Assembly (NCBI RefSeq): GCF_030407165.1
Contig: NZ_CP129111.1
Coordinates: 992,001 to 1,056,000 of the forward strand
Length of the DNA stretch: 64,000 nt
Direction: 5' to 3'
Origin: Fontisubflavum oceani
GTDB lineage: Bacteria > Pseudomonadota > Alphaproteobacteria > Rhodobacterales > Rhodobacteraceae
Within the stretch, counting starts at the first letter, position 1. Every line of letters begins with the position of its first letter. Positions 35,652-47,107 of the stretch are shown here, piece after piece. The position numbers were made by a program, and so were the translations under genes. Below the pieces are notes generated by a model. It saw nothing but the letters and a program-made list of their open reading frames with translations, did no database searches and was not told the DNA's origin.

Positions 35652-36824
35652 CCGATATTGTGATCTTGTCAGGCGCACGCACCGCGATCGGCACATTCGG
35701 CGGGTCGCTTGCGGGCACCACGCCGATCGATCTGGGCGCGACGGTGGCCAAAGCCGCGCTCGAGCGGGCGGGTGTCGAAGGCGGCCAAATCGGCCATGTG
35801 GCTTATGGTCATGTGATCAATACCGAGCCGCGCGATATGTATCTCTCTCGCGTCGCGGCGATGGGCGCGGGCATTCCCGACACAACGCCCGCGATGAATG
35901 TGAACCGACTTTGTGGCTCTGGCGCGCAGGCGATTGTGTCGGTGGTGCAATCTCTGATGTTGGGCGATGCGGATTTCGGTCTTGCGGGCGGGGCGCGAAA
36001 GCATGAGCCGCGGGCCGCATATCCTGCCCGCCGCGCGTTGGGGTCAGAAGATGGGCGATACCGGCGCGCAAGACATGATGCTGGGCGCGCTGAACTGCCC
36101 GTTTGGCACCGGTCATATGGGTGTGACGGCCGAAAACGTCGCCTCCGAGCATGAGATCACCCGAGATGCGCAGGATGATTTTGCCATGGAAAGCCAGACG
36201 CGCGCGGCGAAAGCCATCGAGGCGGGGTATTTCAAAGAGCAGATCGTGCCGGTTCAGGTCCGGGTGAAGCGCGATATGGTGGATTTCGACACCGACGAGC
36301 ACCCCAAGGCGACCACCCTTGATGCGCTTGGCGGGCTGCGCACCGTGTTCAAGAAAGACGGCACGGTGACGGCGGGCAATGCCAGCGGCATCAATGATGG
36401 CGCGGCGGCGCTTGTTATGGCGCGGGCGGAGGCTGCGGAGACGGCGGGCTTGAAACCCCGCGCCCGCATTCTCGGGTATGCCCATGCGGGCGTGCGGCCC
36501 GAGGTGATGGGCATCGGCCCGGTGCCGGCAGTTGAGAACCTTCTTGCGAAGACGGGCCTGTCGATCACTGATTTCGATGTGATTGAGTCGAATGAAGCCT
36601 TCGCCGCCCAAGCTTTGGCCGTGAATAAGGGTCTCGGTCTGGATCCGGCCAAGGTGAACCCAAATGGCGGTGCGATTGCTTTGGGCCATCCGGTTGGGGC
36701 AACGGGTGCGATTATCACTATAAAGGCGCTCTATGAACTGGAGCGTATTGGCGGATCGAGAGCGCTGATCACCATGTGCATCGGCGGCGGTCAAGGCATC
36801 GCATTGGCCATCGAGCGTCTCTAA
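35648..36824 (+). pseudogene. Acetyl-CoA C-acetyltransferase, frame broken near 35994-35997
   Basis: A thiolase that joins or splits acetoacetyl-CoA, as in polyhydroxyalkanoate or ketone-body metabolism. The nucleophile Cys is in NRLCGSG (about residue 89); GHPVGATG and MCIGGGQG supply the other catalytic His and Cys. The frame slips after FGLAGGA and resumes as ESMSRGPHILPAARWG. Removing one C around 35995 rejoins them into 391 residues, the standard length. This is one of two breaks that need a base removed. All catalytic residues are present, so sequencing error is likely. I leave the symbol empty because phaA, atoB and bktB cannot be separated. Confidence 0.92.
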
Positions 36825-36841
36825 GCGTCGATTGCGAAAGT

Positions 36842-36880
36842 AAAAAAGCCCCCCTTGCTGATTTGCAAGGGGGGCTTTTG
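36842..36880. terminator. Bidirectional intrinsic terminator
   Basis: AAAAGCCCCCCTTGC (36844-36858) pairs perfectly with GCAAGGGGGGCTTTT (36865-36879), with A-run and T-run at the two ends. It lies between the convergent thiolase and secreted-protein genes. Confidence 0.95.
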
Positions 36881-36926
36881 TTTGGGCATTTGGGGGGAGG
36901 GAGAGGCCCCCGATTGCCTTGGGGGA

Positions 36927-37340
36927 TTAGTTGAACGCGTTTGCGCGGATGTGCTCGTCGTCTTCCTGCAGGGTGCGGAGCGCGAAGTCTGCCACAACCG
37001 GGTTACCGCCGAAGCTTTGGGTCGAGACCACTTCTGCGCCGCCGTTGCGGACGAAGTTTGCGCGGATGTGCTCGTCATCCTGCTCCAGCTGGCTCAGCGC
37101 GATTTCAGATGCGCGGTTAACGCCACCGAAGCTTTGCGTGGAGATCGTTTCCGAACCGCCGCCGGTCAGGAAGGCGACATAAGCCCGGTCGTTGTTCTCA
37201 TAAGCGTCACGCAGTTGGATCAGTTCGGCCACGGTGTAGTCGCCGGCGTCGACGCCGAGGGAAGCGGCCAGTTGCTCGCTTGCGAAAGCCGGAGCGGCGA
37301 GCGACAGGGCGAGGGCGGTGGTGAGTGCGATGCGTTTCAT
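36927..37340 (-). CDS. Small secreted protein with a 39-residue tandem repeat
   Basis: A 137-residue exported protein with a signal peptide of 20 residues (ending PAFA). Residues 22-45 match the YTxAEL module of the protein at 17644-17970 (QLAASLGVDAGDYTVAELIQL). Two 39-residue repeats follow, with STQSFGG at 67-73 and 106-112 and DDEHIRAN at 88-95 and 127-134. The repeats are also close at the DNA level (117-bp offset), so the duplication is recent. AAAGGA lies eight bases before the start, after a CA-rich leader. No function is known to me. Confidence 0.78.
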   Translation of the reverse strand: MKRIALTTALALSLAAPAFASEQLAASLGVDAGDYTVAELIQLRDAYENNDRAYVAFLTGGGSETISTQSFGGVNRASEIALSQLEQDDEHIRANFVRNGGAEVVSTQSFGGNPVVADFALRTLQEDDEHIRANAFN

Positions 37341-37681
37341 GTTGGGTGTCCTTTCGGTGTGTGTGTTGTCGTGTGTCTTGGTTGTTGTGTTGGGCGCTGT
37401 CTGCGTCCGATGAGATGAATTTAGGGGGTGTGTTTCGGTGTTTCACCCCACGAAAGCGTGAGAAATGACGAATATTGGTGCGTATGTGCACATATACCTA
37501 TCTGCGCCATCTGCCCCCTTGTCACGCGCCCCCACGGCCCCGTGATCAATCGCAACAACTCTCACAAAAACAGCGCCTTACGCTCACCAGCCCGTGAGAA
37601 ACGTGACAGAAATCTAAGGATTGCAGGCCGATCTGACGCAAAAGCGGGAAACTGCGATTCGAATGCTTGGGTTAGATCGCG
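37341..37681. other. Intergenic region of 341 bases with a CA-rich leader
   Basis: Between the secreted-protein start and the pbpC stop, both on the minus strand. Bases 37341-37400 read on the minus strand are rich in CA repeats and G-poor, an unstructured 5' leader. The rest has only short dyads (CACG/CGTG near 37448, CTCAC/GTGAG near 37582). I see no credible gene; the open frame at 37428-37685 lacks a ribosome site and protein-like composition. Confidence 0.6.
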
Positions 37682-39726
37682 TTAGCGGGCGATTTCAACA
37701 AACCCGCGCTCGGCCCGGCCAGCGGCATCAATCACCGTCAATTCGACAAAGCCTGGTGTCGTTGCACCCAGGTCGACCTGTCTATCAAACACGCCCGTTG
37801 CGACAGGTCGTCCATTCCAGAGCCAGGTGAAGGGCGGTGTTCCCCGATCGACGCGCGCCAAGAGCGGCAGGTCAGGCGAGGCCGCCAGAACCGCGCCATC
37901 GGGCGGAAACGCGATCTCGGGCGCGTCGGTATCCCCACGGCCTCCGCCTTGCGGCTGGAACCGGCGGAGCGGCAGGGGCAGTTCCGCTTGTGAGATGGTC
38001 AGCGCTCCCAAAGGCGGTGGCGCAAGCGGCACCAGATCAGGGCCAAGCCGCGCGAACGCCTCAAAGAGCAGAGGCGCGGCCACCTCCGCCCCGAAAGCGC
38101 CCGGCACCGAGGCGCCATCGGCGCGGCCAAGCCAGACGCCTACCACATGCCGCCCATCAAATCCAAACGCCCAAGCATCGCGGTGCCCATAGCTTGTGCC
38201 GGTCTTATAGGCGAGCCGATTGCGCGGCGCGTTCGCCGGCGGCGCGACGCCCGAGAGAATATCGCCCAGATACCACGCGGCTGTTTCCGAGAGAACACGG
38301 GTGCGGACCCCGGCATTCTCTTCGGCGCGGACGCGTAAAGGCATCGCCTCCCCACCCCGCGCGATCATCGCATAAAGCTGCATCAGATCTTCCATCCGCG
38401 TGCCGAGGCCGCCTAAGCCAATCGCCAAGCCAGGCGCACCGTCCGAAAGCTCCGCCTGCATCCCGGCGCGGTCCATACGGGTCAGCATCTCGGCCGGACC
38501 CATCTCATCCAGCAGGCTCACAACAGGAATGTTCAGTGAGGCTTGTAGGGCGCGGCGGACACTCAGCTCGCCACGAAAGACATTGTCGAAATTCTGCGGC
38601 GCATAGCGGCCGAACCGAACCGGCCGGTCCTCGATCATGCTTTCCGGATGGATCAACCCTGCCTCAAAGCCCAGCCCATAGATGAGGGGTTTCAAGGTCG
38701 AGCCTGGCGAGCGCAAGGTCTGGGTCATATCGACAAAACCCTGTCGGGTATCATCGGCAAAATCCGCCGCCCCGACGGAGGCGCGAAGCGTGCCGGTTTG
38801 GTGATTCAACACCATGATCGCGGCAGTGAGCCGTGCGTCGCGCCCGGCCACAGCTTGCTCAGCTAAGACTTCCATCTGCGCTTGCAGCCCTGCATCAAGT
38901 GTCAGGGTATGGCGCATGGCCGTCGGCCGGTCCGCGATCATCCGATCCGCCAGATGCGGCGCCAACACCGGGAAATCGCGACGTTCGGTTGGGATGGGGC
39001 ACGGCGGGCCCAGGCAATCTCGTTCTCGCTCAGGCCGCCGAACCGAATTGCCCGGTCCAAAACCCTGTCGCGCGCCACACGTGCCGCTTCGGGGAAGCGA
39101 TCGGGGCGGCGGCTGTTGGGGGCTTGCGGGATGGCCACCAGCAAGGCGGATTGCGCCGCGGTCAGGCGGCGTGGCTCTGTCCCGAACCACGTCAGGCTCG
39201 CGGCGCGGATGCCTTCCAAATTGCCACCATAGGGCGCCAGATGCAGATAGAGCGTCAGGATTTCGTCTTTGCTCAGCACGCGTTCCAGCGCGAGCGCCAC
39301 TCTGATTTGCCGGAGCTTGCCCTCCCAGGCCCCTGTGCCGCTATCCTCCAACAGCCGCGCGACCTGCATTGTCAGGGTTGAGCCGCCCGACACGATGCGC
39401 CCGTTCCGCAGCGCCTGCCACCCGGCGCGGGCAAAGGCCCGGAGGTCAATGCCGGGATGGGTCCAGAACCGGCGATCCTCATAGGTCACCAGCATCTCGA
39501 TGAAGTTCGGATCAACCTCCGCCAGACTGACCGGCAACCGCCAGCGCCCATCCTCCACCGTATAGGCGCGGAGAAGCGTGCCCTCTTGATCGACCACCTC
39601 CAGCCCGGTCGCCAGAACCAAGGGCGGTAGGTCGGTTGCATCAATCCAAGCATTCAGCCGCGCCAACCCCACGCCTCCGATCAACAGGAGCAAGGTCAGC
39701 GCGATCAGAGGGCCGCGAAACCGCAT
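37682..39726 (-). pseudogene. pbpC: Penicillin-binding protein 1C, frame broken near 38996-38999
   Basis: A bifunctional peptidoglycan synthase of about 681 residues when rejoined. It has a short N-terminal anchor (about 5-25), a transglycosylase domain with YEDRRFWTHPG and GGSTLTMQ, a transpeptidase domain with SPGSTLKPL and KTGTSYG, and the small PBP1C C-terminal domain. The frame breaks at AWARRAP; a fifth C in a C-run (coding strand, 38996-38999) would continue as IPTERRDFPVL in frame. It lies three bases from the alpha-2-macroglobulin gene, the E. coli pbpC-yfhM pairing. Probably a homopolymer error. Confidence 0.93.
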
Positions 39727-39729
39727 ACG

Positions 39730-42700
39730 TTACTCCGTCACCACCAAGCGACCCGAGGCGGTCTGCGCCCGATATTGCGGGCGATACATATCCTCGACAC
39801 TCGCGGCGGGATGGTGGAAGCCGCCCGGCGTGACGGCGCGGACGATATAGCCCAGGCGGAAACTCCGATCCGTGCGCCAATCGACGGCGGCCAGGAATCG
39901 ATCTTGCCGGAACTCGGTATGGGTCGCGACGTCATCCAGGTTGAACCCGTCCAGCGCCCGGATATCGCCGCCACGCAGCAGGTTCGGGTTATCGATCTCG
40001 AACCCGGCGGGCATCGGGTCATTGACCATCAAACGCGCCTCCCGCCCATCAAACGGGGTCACCGTCAGCAAGGCCACGAGCCGTGTGCCGACCGGGACAT
40101 TGGCGGGATCGGCGGGCTGCCCCTCGAGCGTCACATAGCTCCGCGTGATGCGATAGCCGTTGCCGAAGGCCTCGGTCGCACCTTCGGGCACCCCAAAGCG
40201 GGTGAAGGTCAGGTCGCGCCGTTCGGCCCCCGCATTGGTGATGGTGCGTGTGGTTGTGTCCCCCGCCCGCAGCACTTCAACCAATGGCCCGGTGACCGGC
40301 TGCCCGTCGATCTGCAAGTCCGAGATCGGATCGGCATCGATCAACGCATGGGCGGCAAGAAGGCTCCATGCCGCTTCTTGGGTTGAGACGGTGCGTCCCA
40401 CCGGCGTGAGCACGCGCGCTAGATCGGGGATTGGCAGCGCATCGGAACCCGAGCCGACCGCAAGCGACAAGAGCCCCGCCGCATCGCGCCGATTGGTGCC
40501 GTAATCGCTCCGCCAAATCGCGGCCTCTTGTTGTGGCAGTTCGGCTTGCAGCATGGCGTAACCGGCGCGGAACATCGCATCGGCGCGTGGCTGATCCCCG
40601 TACATCGCCAGCGCCGCGCCCAACTGACCAAGCGCCAAGGGCGAGCCGAACGCGCCCGCTTTGACATCCGCATAGTAGCGCAGATCGCCCATCGAGGCCG
40701 TGCCTTCACGGGCAAGAACCATCAAGGCATAGGCCAAATCTTCGCCGCCATCCTCGAAATCGGGGTAGAAGGAGACCTCGTTGCGCAGATTGTCGATGGC
40801 CCGGCTGAAGGCCAGATCAGGCACTTGATATCCCTGCGCCCGCGCGCGGGACAGGAAATCACTGACATAGGCATCCAGCCAGAGATCGCCGGAATAGGCA
40901 CCCCAGAGACCGAAGCCGCCATTCTGCGCCTGGTTCACCAAGATCTCATCAATCGCCTGGTTGATCCGCCGATCCAGATCATCGGCTGTGGTCAGCTCCA
41001 TCGCCTCGGCCACCGAAGAGAGATAGAGCAGCGGCATCGCGCGCGAGGTCACCTGCTCCGTGCAGCCGTAGGGATAGCGGTCCAGCATCTGCAAGAGACC
41101 CGGCGCATCGAACCGCGCCAGCGGCCCGGCAGAGATCGTCGCCCGGCCCGAGCCTGCGCGAAATCCGGTGAAGGCCGTGGCGTCCAAGGTGAAGGTCTCG
41201 CCGGGGTTCAAGGCCACAAAGCTGGTCTCGGCCACTTCGGGGTCATTCACCTGCACCGGCAGAGCCAGAGGTTTGGTCAGCACGCTGCCATCGGGTAGGG
41301 TCAGCGCGACGGTGATCTCCTGCAATCCGGTCGCGTTGCCAGCCACGATCGGTACTGGCAGGCGGACCGTCTCGCCTTCGCCCAAGCTCACGCCAAACGG
41401 CATCAATCCGACATTAACCCCCGGCGTGGAGGTGAGGCTCAGCCGCATATCGCCGGTTGGCCCTGTGGCATGGGTGATCTCCAGAAGCATCCGCGCGGTG
41501 TCTCCAGGCGCCATAAACCGTGGCAAGCTGGCGGTGACCACAACCGGATCACGGACCAACACATCGGCCTCTGCCTGGCCCACGCCGGTTTCCGACCAGG
41601 CCAGCGCCATCACCCGCACGGTGCCATTGAAGGATGGAACATCGAAACTGGCCCGCGCCAACCCATCCGCGCCGACAGTGAGTGGCCCGGAATGGAAGGC
41701 CACAAGCGCCTCAGTCGGGGGAGGTGCCTGCATGCGCATGCCCGCCTGTGCGTCGCCGCCAGAGCGTACCCGCCCCTCGGCCCCGGTACGGCTGTCGATC
41801 AAACGCCCGTACACATCGCGGAGCGCCATGCCGAGGCGGCGCTGACCGAAATAATGCGCCTCTGGATCGGGGCTATCGAAACTTGTGAGGTTCAGGATAC
41901 CCAAATCGACCGCTGCGATAGAGGCATAGACCGTGTCGCCCGGCGCGGCGGTCTCCACACGTAGCGCCACGTCCAACGGGCCGCGCGGCATCGCTTCCGT
42001 TGGCACATCGAGTGCCACCTCCAGCGCCCGGTCGCCCGGGTCCACCGTTGCATGGGCCAGACCCACGGCGCGGGCCGGCGTCTGCGCGGTGATCTCCGCC
42101 ACCGGCCGGAGCAGCGTTGCGCTGACATAAGCGCCGCTGCCCCATTCCTCGGTCACTGGCAGGGCGATCTCGGTCGGCGCATCGCCAAGCTCGACGATCT
42201 GCATGTCGATCAACCGGTTCGACATCACCCGGATCAGCGCCGTGCCGCCCTGACGCGGCACAATCCGCAATTGCGCGGTGTCGCCAGGCTGGTAGCGCTC
42301 CGCATCAAGCGAAACCTCCAGCACATCTGGCGTGCCGCCGGCATCGGCGGGCGCGTACCAGCCGGCGCTGAACCCCGTCGAACTGATCGTATAGGCACCA
42401 GAGGCGCTTTCGACGCGCAGCTCATATTCGCCCCAATCGACCGCTTGCGTGATCCGCACTGGGTCACCCCCTAGCGCGGCGTTCCCACTGGCAATCCGCT
42501 TCGTGTCGTCACCGGTTCCCAATTCCAGCCCCCGCCTTGCGAATACCACTGATAGCGGCGTTCGACGCGATTGAGCGTCCAGTCCACCGGCAGCGCGCCA
42601 TTTGCATTGACCGCGATCAGATCAAACTGCGCTTCACCGCCCTCTGGCAAGGTGCCGTCAAACAGGGGACGGATGCCGATCAATGCGCCTTGCGGCTCTA

Positions 42701-45155
42701 GGCTGCGGGTGATCTGCCGCTCCACCGGGCGGCCCGAGCCTTCGGAGACCCGCACCGTCAGGGTCAGATCACGCGGATGCGGCGGGCCCTCGACCTCGGG
42801 GAGATCCAACGTCAGCAAAGCGCTGCCATCGGCATTGGTGACTTGCCGACTGCTCAGCCCTGAGAAACGTGGTTCTGGCGGTTGATCATGGCGACCAAAG
42901 CGATAACCGGGCCACTCCTCAAGCGTTGAGCGCGCGCGCAGCACCAGCTCGCCTTCCACTGGCAAATCACCAGCAGGCGCGCCAAAGAGATAGTCGGCTT
43001 GTAACCCCAATCGCGGCACGTCTCCTGCCCGGATCGGCCCGTCGGGCATGTCCAGCACCACATCGATCCGCTCCGGCAGGAAATCCTCCACCAGCAGCGT
43101 TTCGGTGGCCAAGGCAGGCGCGTCCGGATCTGCATGAACCGCCAAACGCCAGGTGCCACGCGGCACATTGGTGCCAAGCGGCAGCGCGAACACATAGCCG
43201 CCTGCCCCGGTCTCATCGATCAGGCTGCGGGTGTGTTCCACGCCATCCGCCCGGGTCAGGATCGCGGTGAGCGGCAGGCCAGTGATGGCTTGCGCCTGCC
43301 CATCGCGGGCCAGGGCCGTCGCGTGGATGGTTTCGCCCGCGCGATAGGCTCCCCGCTCGGTAGTCAGGAACAGGTCGATCGCGCCGGCCGCCTCGCGACC
43401 CTCGACGCCGCGGTCGGAGAGGTCGAACTCTGCCTCACGGAGCGACAGAAAGGCATAATCGTCACTACCATCGGTCACGGTCACCATGGCCGGTGCCGCC
43501 CCGGCGCGGCCAAGGGCCAGCCCGGAATCGAAAAGGGCATAGCCATCGGCATCGGTCACCGCTTCGCCCAAGACCCGGTTCGATTCCGAGATCAGGCTGA
43601 CCGTCAGACCGGCGCGGGCGGCTGCATCGCTCAGGCCGCGCACCACCACATGGACGCCATCGGTGCCGCTCATCGCGGAAAGGCCCAGATCGCTGACCAA
43701 GAACCATTGCGTCGCCGCCGTGGTGTCCCGTGCCGGCAGGTTCGCGGCGCGCGCCTCCAAAGCGTAGAGCCCCGGCCCGAGATCGTTCAGCAAATCGCCC
43801 ATCGGCAACCGGGTCGTTACATCGCGGTTCAACTCTTGCATCACCTCGCCGCTGCCGTTCCAGACCTCTTCGGCCAGTTCGGTGGTGAAACGGTCGATCT
43901 CCCATTCGTTCAGGGGGCGCCCGAAATAATCCTCCTGAAGCGAGCGGACGAGGTTTCGGTCCGACACGCGGAACAGACGTAATGCCACTTCATCGGTGTT
44001 CACCGCGACGACCGGGATCGCGGCGGCTTCACTGCGGGGCAAGATATAAGCCCGACCGGGGAACCGGACCGAAGGCGTCCGATCCTGCACATATTGCCGG
44101 ATCGAAACCGGCGCTTGCAGAACCTCACCCGAGGCAGCGGGCAACCCTGCGCGGAGCATCAGTTCGTACCGTTGGCCATGGGTCACGCCCGTGATGCAAA
44201 ACTGTCGCTCCTCGGCATCAACGCTGAGGCCAGAGACGGCGGATTGGAGGAAATCGCCATATGACACGCCACCAAGCGCCAAATCTTCCGAGAAGATGGC
44301 GCAAATCCGTGGCTGCGCGGCTTCATTGTCGACCTGCGTTTCGACGACGCGGAAGCCATAAAGCCCGATGGCCCGATCCAGCGCTTGCGCCAAATCCTCC
44401 CGCTGTCCTTGAGCCAAGGCCAGACGCAGTGCCGGGATCATGTCGCGTCCACGCCCGCGCCGTTCCAGGGTCTCGGCCAGTGTGTTCAAAGCGTCCGCAA
44501 GAACCGGGCCATTCGGCGCGCGGAGCGTCGCATTCACCGCGGCATTGAGCGCACCGCTTTCCAGTTGAAACCGCGATTGGCCTTGCTCTTGGCTCAACGC
44601 CAGTTGATGGCGCGCATATTCGGCCCAAAGCGCCGGGTCATCGCTCCGTGTGATGGCGGCACCGGTGAATTGCATCGCGCTTTGGATGTTGCCTTGCGCC
44701 GCTGCGTTGCGAGCCGCATCGACCAGCTGTTGCGCTGTCCAACTGCCCGCGTAATGCCGTGTGGCCAAAGCGTTGGCCTGGCCACGTGCCGCAAGCAGAT
44801 CGCCCTGGCGCAGGAAGGACAGCGCGGCGACCCGGCTGTCCAGCCGTGCCAAGACGCCCGCATCAGTGGCATAAACCTGCGCAGACAGCGCACCTTCATA
44901 AGGCTCTTGCGCCAAGACGCCGGATTTTGGGAAGCAGGCATTGGAGCGTTGATTGAAAGTGAAGGCCCCGCAGTTCGGATCGGCCAGACAGGCCGCGTTG
45001 CAGGCTTCGAATGTGGTGTCGAATAGCGGCCTCAAATCGCCGCCCGGGAAATCGATATCCCGAGTGATCGCGATGTATCGCTCCGGCACGGCCTCTTGGG
45101 CCAAGACGGGTGCGGCGAGAAGAATGCTGAAAAGAAGAGCGAAAACCGGGCGCAT
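39730..45155 (-). pseudogene. Bacterial alpha-2-macroglobulin, frame broken near 42502-42512
   Basis: A periplasmic protease trap of about 1808 residues once rejoined. ATG 45155 (GGGAGG upstream) starts a signal peptide ending VLAQ. A PAN/apple region with paired cysteines (CNAACLADPNCGAF) follows near residues 45-75, then MG and bait-like domains. In the second half the thioester motif GCTEQ is present in a helical domain. The frame breaks after WNWEPVT and resumes at TKRIASGNAALGG; one missing base explains it. It is paired with pbpC, fitting the view that A2M and PBP1C together guard damaged cell wall. The symbol yfaS/yfhM varies, so it is left blank. Confidence 0.92.
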
Positions 45156-45331
45156 GGCAGCCTCCCAAAGGTCAATAAAATCCCCTCTATCGTGCCATTC
45201 GGCCCGGTTTCTGTCCACGATTCCTCTGGCGCGATACTGCGTCAATCTTGGGCACGCAAAAGAGGTCGCGCGCCGCCGGGTTTGCTTGAAAGACCACCTC
45301 GACTAAAGGCTGCCGTGCCGCAAGCAACTGC

Positions 45332-46339
45332 TCAAAGTGTCCAATCAGCCAGCCCTGCAGCCAACCGATACTGCCCCGTCTCGATTTCGCGCCGGTTGCG
45401 GATCGGGCCATAGCGATACTGATGCGCCACCGGGTGATCTGCCTCCAACACACCCGCCCCGACCAGAAGTTGCGTGATCACCGCTTCGGCGCCGCGAGTC
45501 GTGCCGTCTTCGATTTTCACCGCGATGCCCAGCTTTTGCTCTGGCAGGATCGCGATAAACACCGCCTCGGCGCCGGTCTTTACCGAGGCGCGGCCCTCCA
45601 TCGCCCGCATCAGATTGGTGCATGCCCGGCCTTCGCCCGCGACCAGATGCGGATACGCCGCCATCGCCTGGGTCAGCCGATGCTGAGCCCGATCTCGGGT
45701 ATCTCCATCGCCCGTTGCGGCAGCGAAACCGGCCATCGCCCGCGCCAAACCCGTCACCGTGCAGGCGAAATTCGGGGCCGAACAGCCATCGATCCCATAG
45801 CCGGGGCTCGTTTCACCTGTCGTCTCTTCAAAAGCGGCCTTCACTGCGATCTGCACAGGGTGGTCCAAATCGACATATTCGGGACCTGCCTTCAGGTGTT
45901 TGCTGAGCGTCAGAAAGCCGGAATGTTTGCCCGAGCAGTTGTTGTGCTTCTGTCCCGGCTCTTCAAATGCCCGGATCAGCCCATAGCGCGCGCCCTTGTC
46001 ATTGGGCATTTGTGGGCCACAGCGAAATGCGTCCTCCGGCAGGCCCAGATCGCCCAGCCAGGCCTCAACCATCTCCGTATGGACATGTGCGCCTTGATGC
46101 GAGGCGCAGGCCAGCGCCAGTTGGGCATCGCTCAACCCAAATGCCGCCGCCGCGCCGCTTTCGATCAAAGGCAGTGCTTGTATCATCTTGCAGGACGAGC
46201 GCGGTAGAATCACCGCATCAGAGTCGCCCCAAGCGGCCACGATATCACCGCCTGCGTCCCAGATCACCGCATGGCCGCGATGCAGACTCTCGCAAAACGG
46301 CCCGCGCCAGACCTCGACCAATGGCTCCGCGTTCGGCAT
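45332..46339 (-). CDS. Asparaginase (plant/Rhizobium type II family)
   Basis: A 335-residue enzyme of the Rhizobium etli-like asparaginase family, which hydrolyses asparagine to aspartate. Characteristic segments are LPRSSCKMIQALPL, CASHQGAHVH, NNCSGKHSGFL (Ser/Lys pair) and YGIDGCSAPNF. ATG 46339 has GAGG upstream; the open frame to 46393 is not needed. It is divergent from ialB across a 171-base promoter interval. Cytoplasmic; no signal peptide is seen. Confidence 0.92.
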   Translation of the reverse strand: MPNAEPLVEVWRGPFCESLHRGHAVIWDAGGDIVAAWGDSDAVILPRSSCKMIQALPLIESGAAAAFGLSDAQLALACASHQGAHVHTEMVEAWLGDLGLPEDAFRCGPQMPNDKGARYGLIRAFEEPGQKHNNCSGKHSGFLTLSKHLKAGPEYVDLDHPVQIAVKAAFEETTGETSPGYGIDGCSAPNFACTVTGLARAMAGFAAATGDGDTRDRAQHRLTQAMAAYPHLVAGEGRACTNLMRAMEGRASVKTGAEAVFIAILPEQKLGIAVKIEDGTTRGAEAVITQLLVGAGVLEADHPVAHQYRYGPIRNRREIETGQYRLAAGLADWTL

Positions 46340-46510
46340 TCTTCCGCTCCTCTTCACATCCCGGCGAATTTCTGCCACCGGGGCTTTCCCCATGCTTGAA
46401 AATCAGGTTAGTCTGCGCCAGCAGAAAGTGAAATCACCGTTCCATCTCTCAGAGGCAAAAACCCGCAGGATCGGAGCAGAGGCAGAATAGGGCTGGAGGC
46501 AGGAAGTAAG

Positions 46511-47041
46511 ATGAAACAGTGGGTGTTGGGTGCGTTTGCCGCAACGGCGCTAGGCCTGGCCGCAAGCGGGGCCTGGGCGCAGGACACATCGACAAATCGG
46601 GTCAATGCCGAGACCGATTGGAGCGTTTTCGTTGAAGACGACCCGACGCAATGCTGGGTCGTGTCGACGCCAAGCGAAACCGTCAACACGCGTGATGGCC
46701 GGGTTGTCGCCGTTCGGCGCGGTGAGATTTTGATGTTTGTCAGCTATTGGCCCGCCGAAGAGAAACGTGGCGAAGTGTCGTTTACCGGCGGCTATCCCTT
46801 TGCTGAAGGCTCCACCGTTAGCATGCAGATCGGCAGCTCGACCTTTGAGCTTTTTACCGATGGCGAAATGGCATGGGCCGCGTCCGAGCAGGATGATCAG
46901 CGGATCGTGACCGCGATGAAGCGCGGCGCCGAGGCGGTGCTGACGGCGCGGTCGTCCCGTGGCACGCAAACGCAGGACACATTCTCGCTTTTGGGCTTCA
47001 CCGCTGCGGTCGAGGATGCCGAGGCGCGCTGCGGCGGCTGA
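46511..47041 (+). CDS. Invasion-associated locus B (IalB) family protein
   Basis: A 176-residue secreted protein with a signal peptide ending GAWA and an IalB-like domain (DWSVFVEDDPTQCWVVS, then VSYWPAE). Two cysteines, near 49 and 174, could form a disulfide. The family was named from Bartonella but is widespread in free-living alphaproteobacteria, so the name does not imply virulence. It is followed by rlmN after 66 bases. Confidence 0.9.
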   Translation: MKQWVLGAFAATALGLAASGAWAQDTSTNRVNAETDWSVFVEDDPTQCWVVSTPSETVNTRDGRVVAVRRGEILMFVSYWPAEEKRGEVSFTGGYPFAEGSTVSMQIGSSTFELFTDGEMAWAASEQDDQRIVTAMKRGAEAVLTARSSRGTQTQDTFSLLGFTAAVEDAEARCGG

Positions 47042-47107
47042 CGCAGAAGGGTTTGCTTTGCGGCGCGCGGGCCTATATGTGACCGCGACACTCCGAGGAA
47101 ACCGCCC

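Noticed and set aside
35967..36824. Independent second thiolase gene
   Set aside because: It lacks the nucleophile Cys half and continues the first half after one extra base.
36844..36879. Possible mobile-element terminal repeat after the thiolase
   Set aside because: The A-run/T-run flanks and position between convergent stops fit a bidirectional terminator; there is no transposase or target duplication.
37428..37685. Open frame in the 341-base gap
   Set aside because: Low-complexity, Cys/Pro/Arg-rich product, no ribosome site, and it covers the pbpC stop.
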